64,000 nucleotides of DNA from Isoetes taiwanensis (GCA_021234155.1 JAJEKV010000013.1:9526031-9590030); one strand, 5' to 3'; shown: positions 1 to 12,118, numbered from the stretch's first letter. Numbers and translations are program-made. The notes: generated by a model not told the origin, from the sequence alone.

Positions 1-1204
1 CTGGTACTTCGTTCAGTTACGTATTGCTATTAGGCTGCGTTGAAGGTAACCTCCGGATTTCGCCACGTTATATTGGCTTTTTGCGAGATGCCAAAATTCC
101 ATGCCAACAATCGGATAGCGCGCAATATCCATCAATTCGGCACCCAATGCAAGCTGGTGCACCAGCCAATTGCATTTTTGAGGTTAATCGACGGCCATGT
201 CTGATCTTACCACTGGCTAAAGTCCACGGAGTTTCGTTCGGGATCTCAAAGTCTCAAGTTGCAACACACAGGCCATTCTAGAAACAAAAATTATGTGTAC
301 TTCCGTATCCATAAAAATTATGAAAGGCTTGTCTACTTGACCTATAGTGGAAATAGCAGTGACTTTCAACGTGCGGTTTCAATGTTTCACAAAGATATGG
401 GGCCCTTACTTAGTAGATATACTAAGGGGAGCCTCCTGAAATCCGACCAATTAATTGTAGACCGAGATCGTCCCAATCAAGGTAAATACATGGCGGTGGG
501 CGGTCTGTGTGACAAGGGCAGTGCACGCCAAGAGTGCCGGGCCACATACACACCTTAACAATACCTTCTCTTTGCGGGCTGTTCTCGGGCCTCTTTTGGG
601 AATAGGCACATAGAGGTTAGAGGCCGAGTTCTGCAAACATTGTTCGGTTTGTCAGTACGTGTTGAAGGTGACTTTCTTTTCTGGCGGCCGTGGGGATTCT
701 TGAGAGGCCCGGGACTTGGAAAACGAGGCTTATGGTGCATAGGATGAGGCTGCGAATGGGAGTAGAGACTGATCTTGGTTCTTGGTGCCTCCTCTTGAGA
801 CTCAAGGCTTTGGCCTACGCCTCTGGCGATTTGGTCTATGGCCTTAACCATTCGTTTAATTGAGGCCAACCCTTCTAATATAACCCTCCTTGCCCTCTTC
901 TCATTCATACGGCACATACAGCCTCAAGCGCATAGATTCATCCGTATGAGCAGGCGGCATGCCATACATCAACACCTTAAAATGCATGTTGTTGGCACTT
1001 GTGCATACGGGGCACATAATGCGACTTAAAAGCCTTGGCAAACTTTTTAAACTTGCATCACTCCTGTCTAGATGTTTTGGCCCCTAGCATAGCCTTTCCA
1101 CCAAATTCTGGTACTGTAAAGGTTGGTGGTGCTTAACCTTCGATGTATCCTTTTGGGTCATCCCATAGGTTCCCGACTCCTTCATCTCGTCTAACAGGGC
1201 TGAC
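1..1204 (-). pseudogene. gag C-terminus and protease of gypsy element B (interrupted)
   Basis: Minus-strand translation, in shifting frames, gives a gag segment near 1150-1000 (LLDEMKESGTYGM, then FKKFAKAFKSHYVP) that parallels element A gag (WLDEMEEFGNSYGM, FKTFAKAFRKHYVP at 7643-7951). Near 80-160 it gives a protease-region segment (MDIARYPIVGMEFW) that parallels element A around 6730-6780. The N-terminal part of this gag lies at 17792-17880, on the far side of element A, so A inserted into it. The rest of pol lies to the left, outside the window. Many stops and indels; not functional. The family is clear from the match to A. Confidence 0.75.
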
Positions 1205-2820
1205 ATTCAAGCCTCCCAAGGTTTGGCTCTGCTAAACATACGGTAGCTCGGCCCGTTACACTTTCGTGAAATCCCCATCCAGGCTCGGCTTAGTAGCATG
1301 GGCTAACCGTCTCCCGCACTCACGGGTGACTCTTAGTGCGGGAGGGAAACTACTGAAGGTGTCTTGCCGCGCCCAACCCCTATGGGCTCCTATAACGTGA
1401 GCGATAACACGTCAGAACTAGCATCAACATATACAAATACTACCTCGGAGGGTGGTGCCAGCACATAAACCAGTACAAAGATGATAATCACGAATGGTAA
1501 AACTGGGAAGCTCTACCAGAAGCCGGACTACGTGGGGATGGTGACCGTAGGCCTCGAATGGGCAGAACCGAGTCATGGCAATGGCGAGGCTGGCCATAAG
1601 GCTAATGGCTGGGGTTGACCACTCCATCCGCCCCTCCATGCATACTTTGCGGATGGGCTAGATCGGGGCTACAGCGGGACTCTAGCCTTAGGATCTGTAA
1701 TCCATGGCATCACCCATCGGGACTACTCCAGTTGCATCTCCACAGTGGAGTAGAGGCGGGAAGGTTATCTCCCTTCCCGAGGTCTAGAGGTGTAGGTAGG
1801 CGGCTAGAATCGTGGCGACCTGCGATTCGTCTGTTGAACCCCCAAAATGAAATAGCCAACACTTGCGACTCTCGAGAGGCGAGAGAACAAACACCATGCC
1901 CAGGTGTCGGACCCATGCTCGGCCTGCAGTGACAGGCATAAGCCTAGCCCACTGGGATCCCAAGAAGCCCCCACTCGGCGGGATCCTCCCTCCACCCCTC
2001 CCTCTAGCCCCCGTTGCTCGGTCTTTGAGTCATATCCCATAACCTCAATAACTGGTGGGCTCCTATGCCTGAGCCGCCGCTATGGGAACCAAGGATCTAC
2101 TCTAGGCGCATACTACATATGGCTCTGGGTCTCTACCCCCCCTTCCCAATACAAGAGGAGCAAACGCAGTCAACCATCACATAATCATCACATCATGAGA
2201 ATAATAATCATAAGAAGAACATCTTAACCTAATCATACAACTAACTAATAGTTAGGGTTTCCTTGATTAGGGTTCAAGATATTGAATATGGGTTCTAGGA
2301 TAGCTCTACTCTAGATACAAAATACTAGCACATAAAATGCCCCTGGTAGATGAGCTATCACAACTACTATCCTACATACACCCCGCTCGTGCTCTCCCTC
2401 CCGGTCCAAGGCGCCTCCATGGTCTTCGACTCACAAAATGGCCCCTACTCCCAAGCACGAGTCTACCTGTGAAATTTCTTGCACCCGACCTATGCCACAG
2501 CGAGCGATGTTCAAAGCGGGGTTTCGAACGAGTAGGTGAGTCTCGCGGGTGCTGAGGGCTGGAAAGAGGTCTAGGGTTGAGTTTATGCCCTATAAGTTAG
2601 GTCCACCTAGGATGCCATGTGGCACCAATCGCGGGTGAGTCCCCGTGGGCGGTGCCCAGTTAAGGCCCACGTGGATAGCCAGCAACTATGGTTTGGCTAA
2701 GTTATGAGAATAACCATGCCCTAGTGCCATAATCTATGGTATGCAAAGATATGAAGATAGACTTGTATGGTATGGATCGAGGAATATCGTGTTGTAGGCG
2801 TATATTCCCTGAGACCATCA
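1205..2820 (-). repeat. 3' LTR of element A
   Basis: About 1.6 kb, homologous along its length to 12558-14011 plus 17589-17791 (shared blocks such as CTGCTAAACATACGG, CCCTATGGGCTCCTATAA and GATAACACGTCAGAACTAGC). The minus strand begins TGATGG at 2820 next to a purine tract, as expected for the start of a 3' LTR. The far (left) end is degraded, so 1205 is approximate. It differs from its partner by many small indels, so the insertion is old. Confidence 0.8.
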
Positions 2821-2830
2821 TTCTCCCCAA
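2821..2830 (-). other. Polypurine tract of element A
   Basis: The minus strand reads TTGGGGAGAA directly before the LTR start TGATGG. Its position and purine content fit a plus-strand priming site. Confidence 0.6.
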
Positions 2831-3623
2831 CAGGACAATCTTTGTCCTCGGCATTGCGCTAAGGTGGCGAACCTACCTTATGCTGCAACACATCAGCACA
2901 TGTCATAATCTTTGGTTTGGTTTAGCAATCAAGTTTTATTAGTTCAGAGTCAAAAATTTGGGCTATATTTGTACTTATACAAATTATATATAGCCTTAAC
3001 ACGGTATTTCTTACGATAATTCAAAACATTGTACTAAGGTTATTAGGGTTCATAATCTAATTATGGCTCCCCACATCTTCTCGTAATGCGCTCCCTCGTT
3101 GAGAGTCCACCTTCTACTTGCTGCGAAGGGGCACATTCGTGGTTAGTTAATAATTTGTGGTTTTAGGGACCACCCCCTTACCTCCTTGAGCCGAACTACA
3201 CCGGCTCAGGTTGTCTACTACCTTGCCCAAGATCATGGCCCTTTCGGTTTGAGCTTAGGATCATTAGATGCTCCTTCGCCGCCCATGATCGAGTGCTACT
3301 GTATGCTCGGTTGCACGGTGCAGTACCTAATTTCATCATGCCCCATGGGTTTGAAGCTAGGGAGCGTCTCACGATCCCATCGCCCGCGCAGTCACTTTAA
3401 CTTCACCGCGGCCCTCCCTACGGCCGGTGTGCATTACCCGCATGCGTGGCATAAGAGATCATCCGATCGATGTCATCGCCGCCCACCATGCCCTCATTCC
3501 TCCTCACATGACCTAGCGGTCCATGTAGCACCTCTTCAGTGCGTGTTGGCCTAGAGAATACCTAAAGAAACATCCACATCATCGCCCACACGATCCAAGG
3601 TTACGGCACATGCACCCTAGTAA
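2831..3623. other. 3' untranslated part of element A, no gene seen
   Basis: This lies between the end of pol and the 3' LTR. Open frames here are short and unlike known proteins. I see no RNA gene or strong repeat. Confidence 0.4.
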
Positions 3624-4109
3624 CTAGAATGCATGCGCGGGCAAGGCTAACCAACATATAGCTAACCACGGCAGGTCGGGAATTGACCAAGTGGAGAGCG
3701 ACTCGCCCGTAAACTCCTTCATAAACTCGGATTGCTTCTCCAAGTCTTGCTTCAATACCCATGTCATCTTCACAGATGAGTGCTTCCCATAACCAAATAT
3801 TGGAGGAGGCGGGACCTCTAGTCTTCTTGAATGACTTATCAAAAGAGCAATTCGAGGCACTATTTCTACTTGCTCCTCAGTCATTTCCAAGGTTGGAGTG
3901 TATCTAAAACCTCCTCGGAGTTGGATTGTGCCTTTTTTGTAAACTTCACATTGGAAGACCTTGTGGACCTTAAGATGGGCTGGAAGATCCAACTTGTAGG
4001 CTTGAGAGCCCCTCTCTCCAAAATCTTGAGCATTCCAGCCACCTAGGGGCAAGCTTCTTCTTGACTCCCAATCCATGACTTGGCTTGCTTCACCTTGATC
4101 TTCAACCAA
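3624..4109 (-). pseudogene. Integrase C-terminus and chromodomain-like tail, element A
   Basis: The frame holds the motif AYKLDLPAHLKVHKVFQ, typical of the integrase C-terminal region of Ty3/gypsy elements (YxLxLPxxxxxHPVFH). It then has EEQVEIVPRIALLISHSRR and a stretch VKMTWVLKQDLEKQSEF that resembles the W...DL helix end of a chromodomain. In chromoviruses this tail follows the integrase and binds modified H3. Aromatic-cage residues cannot be judged in this degraded copy. The upstream catalytic core is at 4607-4927. Confidence 0.65.
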
Positions 4110-4606
4110 GCGGTATAGCCACCTTCGCTCCCTTACGGTCCATGCTTGTCGGCTACACTCTTACTTGCGACTTCTTCGCGCCAATAAATAACCCCTTACT
4201 TCCTCTACTAGGCTATGCATGTCCCCTAACATCTGTGATACTTCTACCTTAGACCGCGAGGATTGTGCAGTGTCAAGGGTTAAACCTTTAGTGCCGTAAT
4301 TTACCATAAAGGAGACATGCGAGATGACTCACAGCAGCCATGTATTGTGGCGGGTCACAGTGGATGTACTCATCCCACTTGGATTGCTTATTCCACACAC
4401 ATAGCTCGACATGTCTTCAATGGTCAGATTAGTCCTCTCCGATCGTATACGTTTGGGGATGATATCACGATGCTCATGGAGAAACACGTGGAATAGTTAC
4501 AGAGGTCTGCCGGAAAACACTCATAACTTGGAATCCCTATCGAGATATTATCTCAAAGGGCATGCCATGGAGTCGAAAATCTCATACAAATAACTTGGCG
4601 GAGTAT
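4110..4606 (-). pseudogene. Degraded integrase interior, element A
   Basis: This links the catalytic core remnant to the C-terminal tail. No continuous frame is left. Assigned by position only. Confidence 0.4.
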
Positions 4607-4927
4607 CTAATGCGGTGTGGGTAGTCTTACAAGGCACAAATGTGCCATCTTAGATAACATCTCGACCATAATCAATGCATCCTTGCCTCGAAGAGTTCTA
4701 GGGAGACTGTGATGAAATCCATGTATGACCTCCCACTTTGCATTGGCACCCCAGTGGCTCAAGAGCACACCGGAATCCGAGTTGCTCAGCTTTGGGAGTC
4801 TGCTTGAGCATAAGCGGCAATCCCGAGATAATAAGCTATGCACCTTCATTCTGGCGAGTAGCTGCCAGATCTTGAAATAGGTCTTCCGTGACAGCACCAC
4901 CACTATTGGGGCGTTATGTGTCATCAT
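4607..4927 (-). pseudogene. Integrase catalytic core remnant, element A
   Basis: WEVIHGFHHSLPRTLRGKDA followed by LIMVEMLSKMAHLCLVRLP matches the Ty3/gypsy integrase core pattern (WE.I.MDFI.GLP...GKD.I.VVVDRLSK.AHF). The first catalytic Asp (MDFI) reads as H or G here, so the copy is inactive. It lies between RNase H upstream and the chromodomain-like tail downstream, the normal chromovirus order. Confidence 0.75.
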
Positions 4928-4999
4928 GAAAATTAACTGCTACCCACGATGATTGAGGCACACACAACAGCATGTTACAGCAGGTTGCCTTCCTTCTTA

Positions 5000-5363
5000 T
5001 AATGGCAAGAGCTGTCTTATCTGTTACGGCTTCCTTGGAAGACTTTCCCCATATTACCTCCTTGAAGTCCACATCACATTGGCAAGGACTCCTCAATCTT
5101 CTTGCCAAACTCACTCGAAAGAGTGGAAATAGCATTACAATGCGTCCTTATGCAGAAGCCAAGGGTCTCTGGAGGGCATCTGCTACAACATTAAGCTTAC
5201 AGGGCTTATATATAATATCAAAATCATACTCGTCAAAGGAATTCATCCACCTCCTTTGCCTTAAGTTGAGGTACCGTTTGGGTGAAAAAAATCTGAAGGC
5301 TACGGTGATCGGTATCCAAGCGAACTTCCTTCCCGGATAATGCCTCCATATCCTCAATGCCAC
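5000..5363 (-). pseudogene. RNase H domain and linker, element A
   Basis: LRIWRHYPGRKF, LNLRQRRWMNSFDEYDFD and IIYKPCKLNVVADALQRPLA match the end of the Ty3/gypsy RNase H (H..RLYGRKF..TDH; LNLRQRRW.E...DYDF.I.Y.PGK.N.VADALSR). Downstream in another frame is CNAISTLSSEFGKKIEES. The same linker is found at 27.9-28.0 kb, showing that fragment belongs to the same family. Confidence 0.8.
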
Positions 5364-5548
5364 GACAATGGCTAGCAGCTCTGATCATGGGTTGGGTACC
5401 TGGCGTTGCTCGGTACGTCGTTCATCTTCTTAGTCGTGGCGACTACCCTTCCTTCTTGCATCAAGGCCCTTTATTTATATCTTGCATCTGTTGCTACCAA
5501 CTTATCTTTACTTTCCGGATCCCAGGGAGGCAACCTTTGATCGCATTG

Positions 5549-6500
5549 TTAAAGAGCCTCTTTAAGCTTCTCAAAAGAAGCTTGGACTCTAACAATAGCT
5601 AGCCCAATCCTTAATCTTCTTGGCATAGTGAGGTCAAGCCCAGAGGGGCGCCCACTTAGCAAAAGTCCTTCCGCGACTCTGTAGTATCCCGCCAGCAGGA
5701 AAGCTTCTTGCGCCACATTCCTTGGTGGCCAATCAACTATTGCCTCAATCTTAAGATGGATGCAGTGGAGATTCCCTCGGCGGATGTTACATACCCCAAG
5801 TACTCCCACTCGGCTGTTGCAAAGTGGCACTTAGAGCTTCCCTGGCCTGTGGATGGCGTCTCAACTTCTCCAACACTTTCACGAGATCGACAATGCTCTT
5901 CAAGGGACTTCTTTGTAGATTAGGATGTAAACCGAAAGAAGACAATAACAAACTCATCAAGAAGTCTCACGAAGATGTGGATTTCATGAGGCGCATAAGC
6001 GTTGTTTGGGCATTCGATGGTCAAAGGGCATTCTTGTAAACTCAAAGTGACCATACGGCGTTGGCGGTCTTATGGATATCTTCTTCTTTAATTCTTATCC
6101 CGATGGTATCCACGACCTCAAATCGATTTAGAGAATACCTTTGCTCCTTGCAAGCTGGTCCATTAGGTCATCGCCCTTGGCAATGCATACTTATTCTTTA
6201 TAAATGCCGCTATTAATTTGGCGATAGTCTATCTGCACATTCTTAAGCTCCCATCTTTCTTCTTGACAAAGAGTATAGGTGCTCGAAAGGAACACACTTG
6301 CTCTTATAAATCCAAGCTCGAGCAATTCCTGCGTTGTTTCTTGAGCTCAATCAATTCCTGGGATGCTCATTCTATATGGCGCCCCTTCTTGGTAGGCTTG
6401 CGATCCGAGACCAATGTGATCTCACATTCCACACCCCTATAAGGTATAATTGCCCGATTTCATCAGGAAATACATCCTTGAACTCGAAATAAGCCTTGCT
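5549..6500 (-). pseudogene. Reverse transcriptase remnant, element A
   Basis: Minus-strand frames contain IRIKEEDIHKTAF, YGHFEFTRMPF, EFVIV near the catalytic site, KSLEEH, FATAEWEYLGYV, and further on HLKIEAIVDWPP and FLLAGYYR. These are the ordered landmarks of a Ty3/gypsy RT. The YxDD catalytic motif is lost (FVIVFFRF). Several frameshifts. It lies upstream of RNase H as usual. Confidence 0.8.
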
Positions 6501-7138
6501 ATCTACAGGCGGTGATTTCCCTTTTGGTCACTTCCATCACGCTTGCACGGCTCAAGCGATTCCATCCTCAAGATGTAATCCACCTTATTCCTTTCTATAC
6601 TCTTCCTTATTTTGCTTCAAAAGAAATACTGCTTTGCATAGGAGAATCTAGCTTCTTACCTTTCACTATCAACTGCCGTCCGATGTCCGTCATGGTGACT
6701 TCATTCAGTCGCTTAATCAATCATAGCTTTGTTTGGCTTCAAAATTCCATCCCCACTATCGGATCATATCTTCCGATGTCCATGACTTACTCCCATCGGC
6801 CACTTAGCCCCACTAAGGTCTATGTCAAAGGTGATCCTCCTCCCTTAGTGTTGAGATATATGGTTTGCCATAGCTCTTGGCCTGCTTTAGAACTTCAATA
6901 CCTTGTTCTTCATTAGAGCGACCAATCTAGGAGATGCAAAATTATGAGAGCTACCGTATCTATGAGGGACTACATGGGATTACTATCTATGATCCCATCA
7001 CCGCGATGACGGTTGGTGATTCTCTATATCATCGACTCAATGTTTGCACATATGTGACACTCACCATCTATGAAGTCCACGGGCCTCACGCTGGTCATCG
7101 TCCCGTAAAAACTTCGTTGGGGAGTCCCAATCCAAGGA
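6501..7138 (-). pseudogene. Protease region remnant, element A
   Basis: The minus strand near 6780-6730 encodes DVGRYPIVGMEF, similar to element B (MDIARYPIVGMEFW). No intact D-S/T-G protease motif was recovered. Assigned by position between gag and RT and by the A/B match. Confidence 0.5.
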
Positions 7139-8410
7139 TTACGCTAAGGCCGACCGCATGACGAATGGACAATCATGTGTTCGGTGTTCCGGCTGGAAGC
7201 ACACTGAAACATAGCTTTTCTCAATGCATTCTGTCTCTTTTCCAGCCAGGTATCTAGGAGGCAGCTTAAAGAGCTGCCCCCGATGCATTACAGCGGGTTT
7301 ACGGTCCCCAAAAGCTTTGCTCTCGACCCTTACCTTGCCGGGCTGACTCCTGATGGTGTAGCCGCGATTGCTTACCACGATATTGTCCCCGATCATCGCT
7401 GAACTCTTACCCCGAAGGTTGGCTGCTTTTTCTGCTGGAGTTCTTGGTGCCTCTTCAAACTTATAGCTTTATCTTGCCTGCAAAGCCCGACCTTGGGTTG
7501 ATTGCTCTAACAAGCCTCTTGATATTGCTTTTTCAACCCCTCAATGTAAGTATCCGCGGCTTGCCTCACGAGACTCGGGGAACATGCGTACTGAGCCTCA
7601 TAAATTCTTCAGTATACTTAGCCAGCGATAAACTACCCCGATTCAACTGTAAAAGCTGGCGGATGCTCGTCTACTAGTATGAGACCTTGGCACATAGTGC
7701 TTGCGGAAAGCCTTGGCGAAAGTCTTAAACCTGCGATTGTTCCTCTTGACTTGTTGGATTTTAGATATCCCTTCCACGGATCCTTGCGGTCCAATAAGGT
7801 TAGGCGGAGTAACTTTCCCTATGTCCTTGTCTTTCATACCGTATGAGTTGCCAAATTCTTCCATTTCATCAAGCCATGCTTGACCTCCATGCCGATCATC
7901 TTTCCGCCGAGCTTCCTTTGTCTTCCATACATTGGTCATAGCAACATCCACCTTTTACGGTAATCACCGTCTTTCTTGCTCTTTTCCTTGCTTTAGGTGT
8001 GCTGACCGATTTGTCTGAGACTAGAGCTGTCCTCCTTTGGAAGAGCATGCGATGGTGGAGCTAGATGATGATGGGCTCTGGTTCTCCTCTTCCTTCTCCT
8101 ATCCCACAGCGTTCCCACAGTTTGCCCTCCCCTTCCTGGCGGGGGCCCGTCACCACCCGGAAAACAAGGTGGAGGTGGAGGCCCATCTTCCTGTGCATTC
8201 ATGAGAGGTGTCGCCCGATTGATGAGGTGTTGCATCGGTTCCTCATCCGCACCAACCTTGCGTTGACTGCCTCACGGTGACATATCTGCTCAAAATCTTC
8301 TTGTTCCACGCCAAACAAATTCCTTGGTACCCAATTGCGTGGTCGGTGCTGATCTTGAGATCCTGCACTTGAGTTCCTTGCTGCAAGGATTGATCATCAA
8401 TACATTTTAT
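7139..8410 (-). pseudogene. gag of element A
   Basis: Three pieces in order. 8235-7993 is Pro/Gly-rich (DGPPPPPCFPGGDGPPP). 7951-7643 is the gag core (VAMTNVWKTKEARRKDDRHG, WLDEMEEFGNSYGM, FKTFAKAFRKHYVP). 7396-7139 holds a damaged zinc-knuckle-like end (CFQPEHRTHDCPF). Element B shows matching blocks at 17792-18266 and 1000-1150. Frameshifted and inactive. It lies directly downstream of ORF-X. Confidence 0.7.
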
Positions 8411-10118
8411 TTGGGTTAGATGTTGATCGATTTTACTTGCAAATTGAATTATCTTTAGTTATAAGAAATCATACAAAGCCTTACATTGACAAACCAGTTA
8501 ATAGTCATTAATACATAAGGATTACATGATAAAGTAGATATATCTTAGCACAATGGGTACAAGAAACATTTAGCACAAACTTAAGAAATTTTACAACTAT
8601 TCAATGGCCTCCCAAAGCTTTGAAGAAGTTCTTGACATCCCTGAATGGAGGCCTTCTGCCGCCAGGTTTGCGAAGATGTTCCTCGTTGATCTTCCTTCAA
8701 GTGCTCGGGCCATCTCGGTTCCAGGGAGTTACCTGTGTCGCTGCTACTGCCCCGAAAGTGTTGCATCCCTCGGTGCCCTCTCGCGAAAGTCGAGGCAATG
8801 GAGCCTTGGCCGCCTGTTGAAAAGAATGATGTGATCGGCATGGGGCGTATATCTTGAGTGCTTTGCCCGAAAAGCCCGAAAAGCGCTATGAGAAGTGCCA
8901 CAGTTCTTCCCCCTTGGGCTGAACTCCTTGTGGAAGACTATCATTTGCCCGGGCCGGTGGGGCGGAAGATAGTAGCGAAGTGCTGCGCCCTTCCTCGCCT
9001 CGCGATCCGGTGCCCTTCCTTTGAGGCCGCCCGTAGGCATCCACCGCCATAAGGTCTTCATGATCCCTCCACATCTTTGGTTGCGTTGTCCAAGTTAATG
9101 CCTTTGGACCCTTCCCTCATGCTCGGCTCGAACCGGTCGGCTTGAGCTTGGGCCCTTCCTCGGTTTGTAGAGTGTGCTCAGTATCTGCTGGAACTCCTCC
9201 TGAGATGATAGGCTCTCGCTGTCGATAGCTCTCCCTTATCTGGCGATAGGCTGCTATATCGACATTGTCTCCCCAAAGATAAGAGTGTCTCCATGACTCC
9301 TTGGGATCTCCCGGTATGAGTAGTCGATGATAATGCGTGTTTTCCGTGTGCTATCATACCCAAGAGCTCGTCGATTAAAAGACCTGTTCGACGATGGGAC
9401 AAATTGAGGATGTCATTTGCAAAATGTACTCCTCCCCGTCGATGACTATCGGCGACAAGGTTGTGGATGCCGATTTGGTGGGTCGGTAGGCGTTCACGCG
9501 TCGTCGTCATGCCCGGCCATATCTCCGCATTCTTGTTGCCTCCCTGCTCTCCCATTAAGGTTACGCTCCCCCTAGCTGCTCGTAGTCTTCATGGATCTGT
9601 AGAGATGGTGGTGCCCACGTCTCGTTGGTAATATTCGTGGGGGGAGGACTCTATATTCGGATTTGATCCTCGGCCCCTCTGGTATCAAGTGGCGCTAAGT
9701 CTAAGGGTTGAGCAGAGGGTTCCCCTACTTTGTTGATTGACTTATAATGCATGAGAGGGCAAAGGGCCATTCGAAATTTGAAAGGTACCCTATGCCCTAT
9801 TATGTGCGGGTCATGTAATCGGGCATGGTCCTAGTCCTATCCCATAGCTGCTTCTTGCCTCTGGATCCCCTTGACTCGACCTAAAGGCTTGGGTAAGTGT
9901 CTCAAGAGAAACCCAATTCCCTCCCCTAGGAGGCGGTCTAACTTCCCAAGGCGGGACCTGCTGGTCATATTGGCACATAATGTCGTGTAGTAGGGTGTTC
10001 TAGTCAAAGTTGCGTGAAGATCAAACAAGTGATCAAAACACGAGAAGGCTTGATCTCACGGGAAGCACATGGATATGGTGGCAGCATTGTACCATCTCTC
10101 AAAGTTCTTTGGCGCCAT
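8411..10118 (-). pseudogene. ORF-X of element A, decayed
   Basis: The ATG at 10118 opens MAPKNFERWYNAATISM, which parallels the ORF-X start of element B (MARPTLQQWYLDGEH). Further on, DLHATLTRTPYYTTLC parallels DLIHNMQAHPDYAAFLQFY of B. Downstream the frame is broken; fragments such as SWRHSYLWGDNVDIAAYRQI near 9250 remain. It has its own TATA box at 10230 and precedes gag. The function is unknown; I recognise no domain. Confidence 0.6.
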
Positions 10119-10229
10119 TGAGCGAGGGAAAGGGTGTAGAAAATGGCTTGCAAAGATCGGTGGAGGATCGAGAAAATCGCCCTAAGGGCTGGGAGAGCGA
10201 TTCTGTAGGAAGAAAAATGGCAAATGAGA

Positions 10230-10243
10230 CCTATTTTTATAGA
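10230..10243 (-). promoter_or_regulatory. TATA box of element A ORF-X
   Basis: The minus strand reads AGTCTATAAAAATAGG about 115 bases before the ORF-X ATG. The equivalent place in element D (38761-38774) reads TAGTCTATATAAGG, and both are followed by similar sequence (CATTTGCC). This supports a conserved internal promoter. Confidence 0.6.
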
Positions 10244-10422
10244 CTATGGGTGACCTCGGGGTTTGTGCAAAAAGGTGCTTACCTAAGACGACCTTGGTTC
10301 TATGGCTCTGGGTGTCCAAATGAACTACCATGAAGTGCAAACTTAAGCAAAACAAAGCAAGAAACACTACATGGCAATTTGTTGGATCAAATTTGGCTAA
10401 TTTGGGCCAAAGATGGCCCGAC

Positions 10423-10489
10423 CCGGGTGAATCCGCGCGGATGGCCTCCGCGTCGCGGACGCAGACGCATTTGGCGCGGTCTCACCCGG
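10423..10489. repeat. Hairpin a downstream of H3-like gene A
   Basis: Inverted repeat: CCGGGTGAATCCGCGC pairs with GCGCGGTCTCACCCGG, 14 of 16 positions, with a GC-rich loop (GCGTCGCGGACGC) that can itself fold. A second copy is at 10628. It lies about 180 bases upstream of the ORF-X TATA box. Confidence 0.8.
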
Positions 10490-10627
10490 TTGGCCCGTTT
10501 TGGGTCAATTTTTGGCCAATTTAGGGAATTTGGAGATGCTAATATGGCTAATTGGGCCGATTCTAACCTAACTAGCAACTTATTTTGAGCAAAACTGACA
10601 CCAAAAAGCATGTTTTTGGGGGTAGGC

Positions 10628-10690
10628 GGGTGAATCCGCGCGAAACGCGCCCGCGTCGGGGACGCAGAGGCCATTGGCGCGGTCTCACCC
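10628..10690. repeat. Hairpin b downstream of H3-like gene A
   Basis: Arms GGGTGAATCCGCGC and GCGCGGTCTCACCC, almost identical to hairpin a. The loop contains GCGTCGGGGACGC. The two hairpins are about 200 bases apart centre to centre, the same spacing as in element D. Confidence 0.8.
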
Positions 10691-10926
10691 GACTGGCCAA
10701 ATTTTTGCATTTTTGATGATTTTTTTTCCAAAATTTTGTTGTAGTCATGATTTCTAGGGTGTTTCTAGGCATGCTATGAAGAATTCTACCACAATTGGGT
10801 TCTATTTCCTATCTTTCAAGCATACAATATTTTTCTAATTTACAGAGGAAAAAGACTTTTATATTACTAAGAGACATAGTTACACGAAAAATTTAATTCC
10901 TCTACAAAATTTACAAAATTTGAGGC

Positions 10927-11988
10927 CTAGGGCCTCTCCCTGCGGATTCTCCGTGCTAAGTGGATGTCCTTCGGCATGAGGGTTACCCACTTAGCATGGA
11001 TAGCTGTGAAGTTTCCCTCCTCGAAGAGCTGCACCGGCTCTGCTTGGCTGACCTCTTGCAGGCCGGGTCATTAGAGGGGGTAACCACATAATCGGTCGGG
11101 GCTGCTGCAACACCTCTCTAAGGAGACTCCAGGCCTTCCTTATCGGGAGATTCGTGCACATCACGGAAGTGCGAATCTCCCTAAACTACCGAGGCGTATG
11201 TGCTATTTGGCCCGTGGTGAACCCTCTTGGTTTTTCCGGCCTCGGTGGGGGTGGCTTGAGGGCTGGTTCTTCTTGACTGCCCCCCCTCTGACTGGCACCT
11301 CCTTCGGCAATACCACTCATTGTACCTCGTCCAGCGATGAAGGTACTCTGGTATCACCACCATCTTCCGTTTGAACTCCGGTCCTTCTTTGGGCGAATGC
11401 GCTCCCCTACCTTTTGTTTCTTCACCACCTTAGGTGGTTCAAGCCCTAGGGTGCAGGGTGGCCTAAGCGTCCGGGGTCCTGCTGCCCCTCCTCTCCTCTT
11501 CCTCCCACTGCGGCTCCTCTTACGGCGGGGCTCTTGAATCTTGACCCGGTCCCGTGAGGGCCCGTCGTTCCTTCGTCGCCTCTCCTCCTCCCTCGGCTCC
11601 CTCTCACGCTCCGCTTCTTCTGGCGGCCCTCTCCTCCCACTCACTGCTACTTTTTCCTTTCCCTTCTTCTTGGGCCTTTGAAGGCCCGCTTCCTCCACTG
11701 CTGCACCTGCTCCTCCCCTCTTCTTCCACCTCGGTGTCCGAGGGGCAGAAATGGCGAGACTTCGCCGGTCCTCTCGAGTGCTGCCGATGGAGAGCTGCTT
11801 CTTTGGGAGTCTCCTGGCGTCATGGAAGGAGGCTTCCTTCTGCTAGCTTCTTTCTGGGGGAAGCTCCTCTTCCCCTTTCTTGGGTGGGAGGTGCTCGGGA
11901 TCTTCTTCACATGTAAGCCTGCTTGCCTGCGCCATGGAGAGGGTAGGTCTTGTTCAGGCTTCCTGTAGGTTTGTTTGGTGCGAGCCAT
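10927..11988 (-). pseudogene. Histone H3-like gene of element A (H3-tail start)
   Basis: The ATG at 11988 gives MARTKQTYRKPEQDLPSPW: the first ten residues differ from the H3 tail (ARTKQTARK) only at A7Y. A long basic, Pro/Arg-rich middle follows (112 codons to a stop at 11647, then PPKVVKKQ in another frame near 11430, also present in copy D). The C-terminal part, in shifted frames, reads LREIRTSVMCTNLPIRKAWS near 11160 and [33 protein letters not shown] before the TAG at 10927. These match H3 alphaN/alpha1 and alpha2-end/alpha3. The region between is degraded. Frameshifts make it a pseudogene. The TATA box is at 12119 and the PBS at 12545. This cannot be a standard host H3, because it lies between PBS and gag of a retroelement and has an extended middle. 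Confidence 0.85.
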
Positions 11989-12118
11989 ATCTTATGGTTG
12001 AGAAAATGGGGTGAAGGGTTGGGCAAAGAGGGTTGGAGGTGAAGGGTTGAGAGAAAAAATGAGGTGTCGATAAAAAAAAAGGAGGGTCCACGGGAATATT
12101 CTCCTACCATAATTACCC

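Noticed and set aside
1-1204. Independent genes on the plus strand
   Set aside because: The minus strand matches gag and protease of element A; plus frames are shadows.
10387-10731. Arg-rich minus ORFs over 10.4-10.8 kb
   Set aside because: They arise from the GC-rich hairpins; composition is explained by the inverted repeats.
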